Of a stretch of DNA of 64,000 nucleotides, positions 62,675-64,000 are shown piece by piece; position 1 is the first letter of the stretch, and each line of letters opens with the position of its first letter. The DNA comes from Halocaridina rubra. Its lineage: Eukaryota; Arthropoda; Malacostraca; Decapoda; Atyidae. The stretch is taken from contig JAXCGZ010021053.1 in NCBI GenBank assembly GCA_037179515.1, positions 20,001 to 84,000 of the forward strand, read 5' to 3'. The position numbers and the translations under genes are program-made. The notes below the pieces were generated by a model that made no database searches, was not told where the DNA came from, and was given only the letters and a program-made list of their open reading frames with translations.

Positions 62675-64000
62675 CTGAAGGTAATTTTTAAAAGTGCTGT
62701 ATAAGAGGAAATATGAAATTACTATTAAGTCACACCTCTGAATTATGAGGCAAAAGAAATAATCCCACAATTTATGTTATTTCTAACTATGTACAGTTCT
62801 TCTACAAAAACATAAGCATATATGCAAATGATCTTGTATCCTTTAAGACACACTGATGATGGTTGCTATGGCAAAATGGCAGATGATTGTTAAGCTGTTT
62901 TCATTATAACTTACTCTTAATAAGAAAATCAGTCACATAAATAGACGATTTTCTTTTTACTATGCATTCAGTTGTCTAAATCATATTAACTGAGCACTAT
63001 TAAAATTATTTGCTAATTACTGTGGCAAAAATAAGAATCATCTAAGCATAAACTGATATATGAAAATTAAAACTACAGAGAAATTTACATTTGCACTGCT
63101 CTTGACAGGCTCTTATATACTCTTTATCATAATGTTCATACGTCAACAAACTACATGACGTTAATGACAATGAAAAACTCCAGAGAAAAGGTTGGTTTTA
63201 CATGGTGGGATATATGATTGCTAATTAACCTAATTTTTTACTATGAAGCTCTAGATTTAATTTGGCTTGCAGATAACAATTACTTTAACTCATCCACAGT
63301 GAAACATAAATGATAGGCAATGCAGGGGTTAAAATTAATATTAATTTTTGTAAGTGTAAAAATCCGCACTGGAACGTAAGATTAAGAAGAAAAGTTATAC
63401 ATTTTCCATCCTTACTCTTACTAGGTCATTCAGTCCACCAATACCATGTCACTAAAAGGATATCAGGGTCCTCTTGAATCCTGATAAGGGTAAGTAAACC
63501 TACAAACCTATTAAAAGTAAGGAAATACACGTCTTGTCTAAAAAGGACACAGATGCAAAATTCTCCCTTTAAAACCAGCTAATCCAAGTAAACCTTTCAT
63601 TCTGATGTAAATGATCTTTTTTTCTCTCAGAATAAAAGTGCTTACCATATGCAAAAAATGTGCACTTCAAAGAGGTGAGAATGGTAACAAATGATGATCA
63701 TGTGACTAAGTGGATATATTGCAATTTTTAAAGCTGAAAATCATATAAAGCTCAGATTTTTTTAAGAACCTGATATGTTATATCATTTACATATACAGTT
63801 CCTCCAATATTCTACTGATAGAATTATTACAACTATTCCAGGAGCATATATTTACAATACGATACATGGACTTGGCGTGGCAGCGTCTCTGGCATAGGTC
63901 CATCAAGGTGCTACAAATCAGCAGAAGAGCAGCGAAAGCAGACTAACTGCCACAACCAACCACTACCCCTCACAGGGCACGAGAACCTTGGAGAGGCTAT
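62675..64000 (-). other. Intron upstream of first visible dynein exon; no gene seen
   Basis: AT-rich sequence without long ORFs, TIRs or tandem repeats. I looked for the preceding dynein segment (the AAA4 part with 'FLEDI...LLxxGEVPNLF') on the minus strand and did not find it. The last 160 bp (63840-64000) are GC-richer but not recognised. Confidence 0.45.

Overview
This is eukaryotic DNA, almost certainly from an arthropod and most likely a decapod crustacean. That call rests on the repeat content: two CR1/L2-type LINE families, a third LINE with a 'PVPKKGD...PSNLRPIALAS' reverse transcriptase of a kind I associate with crabs and shrimps, Tigger/pogo transposons, tRNA-derived SINEs and very abundant (TA)n, (ATT)n, (CA)n and (GA)n tracts. 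It is inference, not a database result. There are no prokaryotic features.

The only host gene I can support is an axonemal dynein heavy chain on the minus strand. Nine exons (62514-62674, then eight between 21696 and 15541) have GT/AG borders and join in one frame for 1443 nt (481 codons). They encode the end of AAA4, coiled coil CC1, the microtubule-binding domain, CC2 and the entry to AAA5, that is, the whole dynein stalk. The first exon lies 40,817 bp upstream of the second, so 21697-62513 is one intron. Neither the preceding nor the following exon is visible, so the flanks (1-15540 and 62675-64000) are probably also intronic.

Layout: 1-4459, two head-to-tail copies of LINE family A (minus). 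4460-5426, microsatellite. 5625-14018, two LINE family B copies (SGNH-esterase ORF1 plus EN/RT ORF2) facing away from each other as a ~4.1 kb-arm palindrome. 14022-15085, LINE debris and (ATT)n. 15541-21696, dynein exons. 22093-31954, SINE, short repeats, a family A copy whose 3' end runs in register into eleven 557-559 bp tandem copies of itself, and another family A copy. 31961-58872, a chain of terminal-inverted-repeat transposons set in (TA)n tracts. Eight have CAGT-type Tigger/pogo ends (one carries a nearly whole broken transposase) and two belong to an unclassified TIR family X. Nested in them are a GC-richer EN-RT-RNase H LINE (C), and nearby is a LINE (D) split by one of the Tigger-type elements. 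59004-61139, a tandem array of a 273-bp tRNA-derived SINE unit that reverses orientation. 61415-62460, an old Tigger remnant beside the first dynein exon.

The strongest candidates for something undescribed are the LINE-tail satellite (24341-30468), the tandem tRNA-SINE array (59004-61139) and the strict association of TIR elements with (TA)n tracts. No intact autonomous element was found: every long mobile ORF has a truncation, stop, frameshift or altered catalytic residue.
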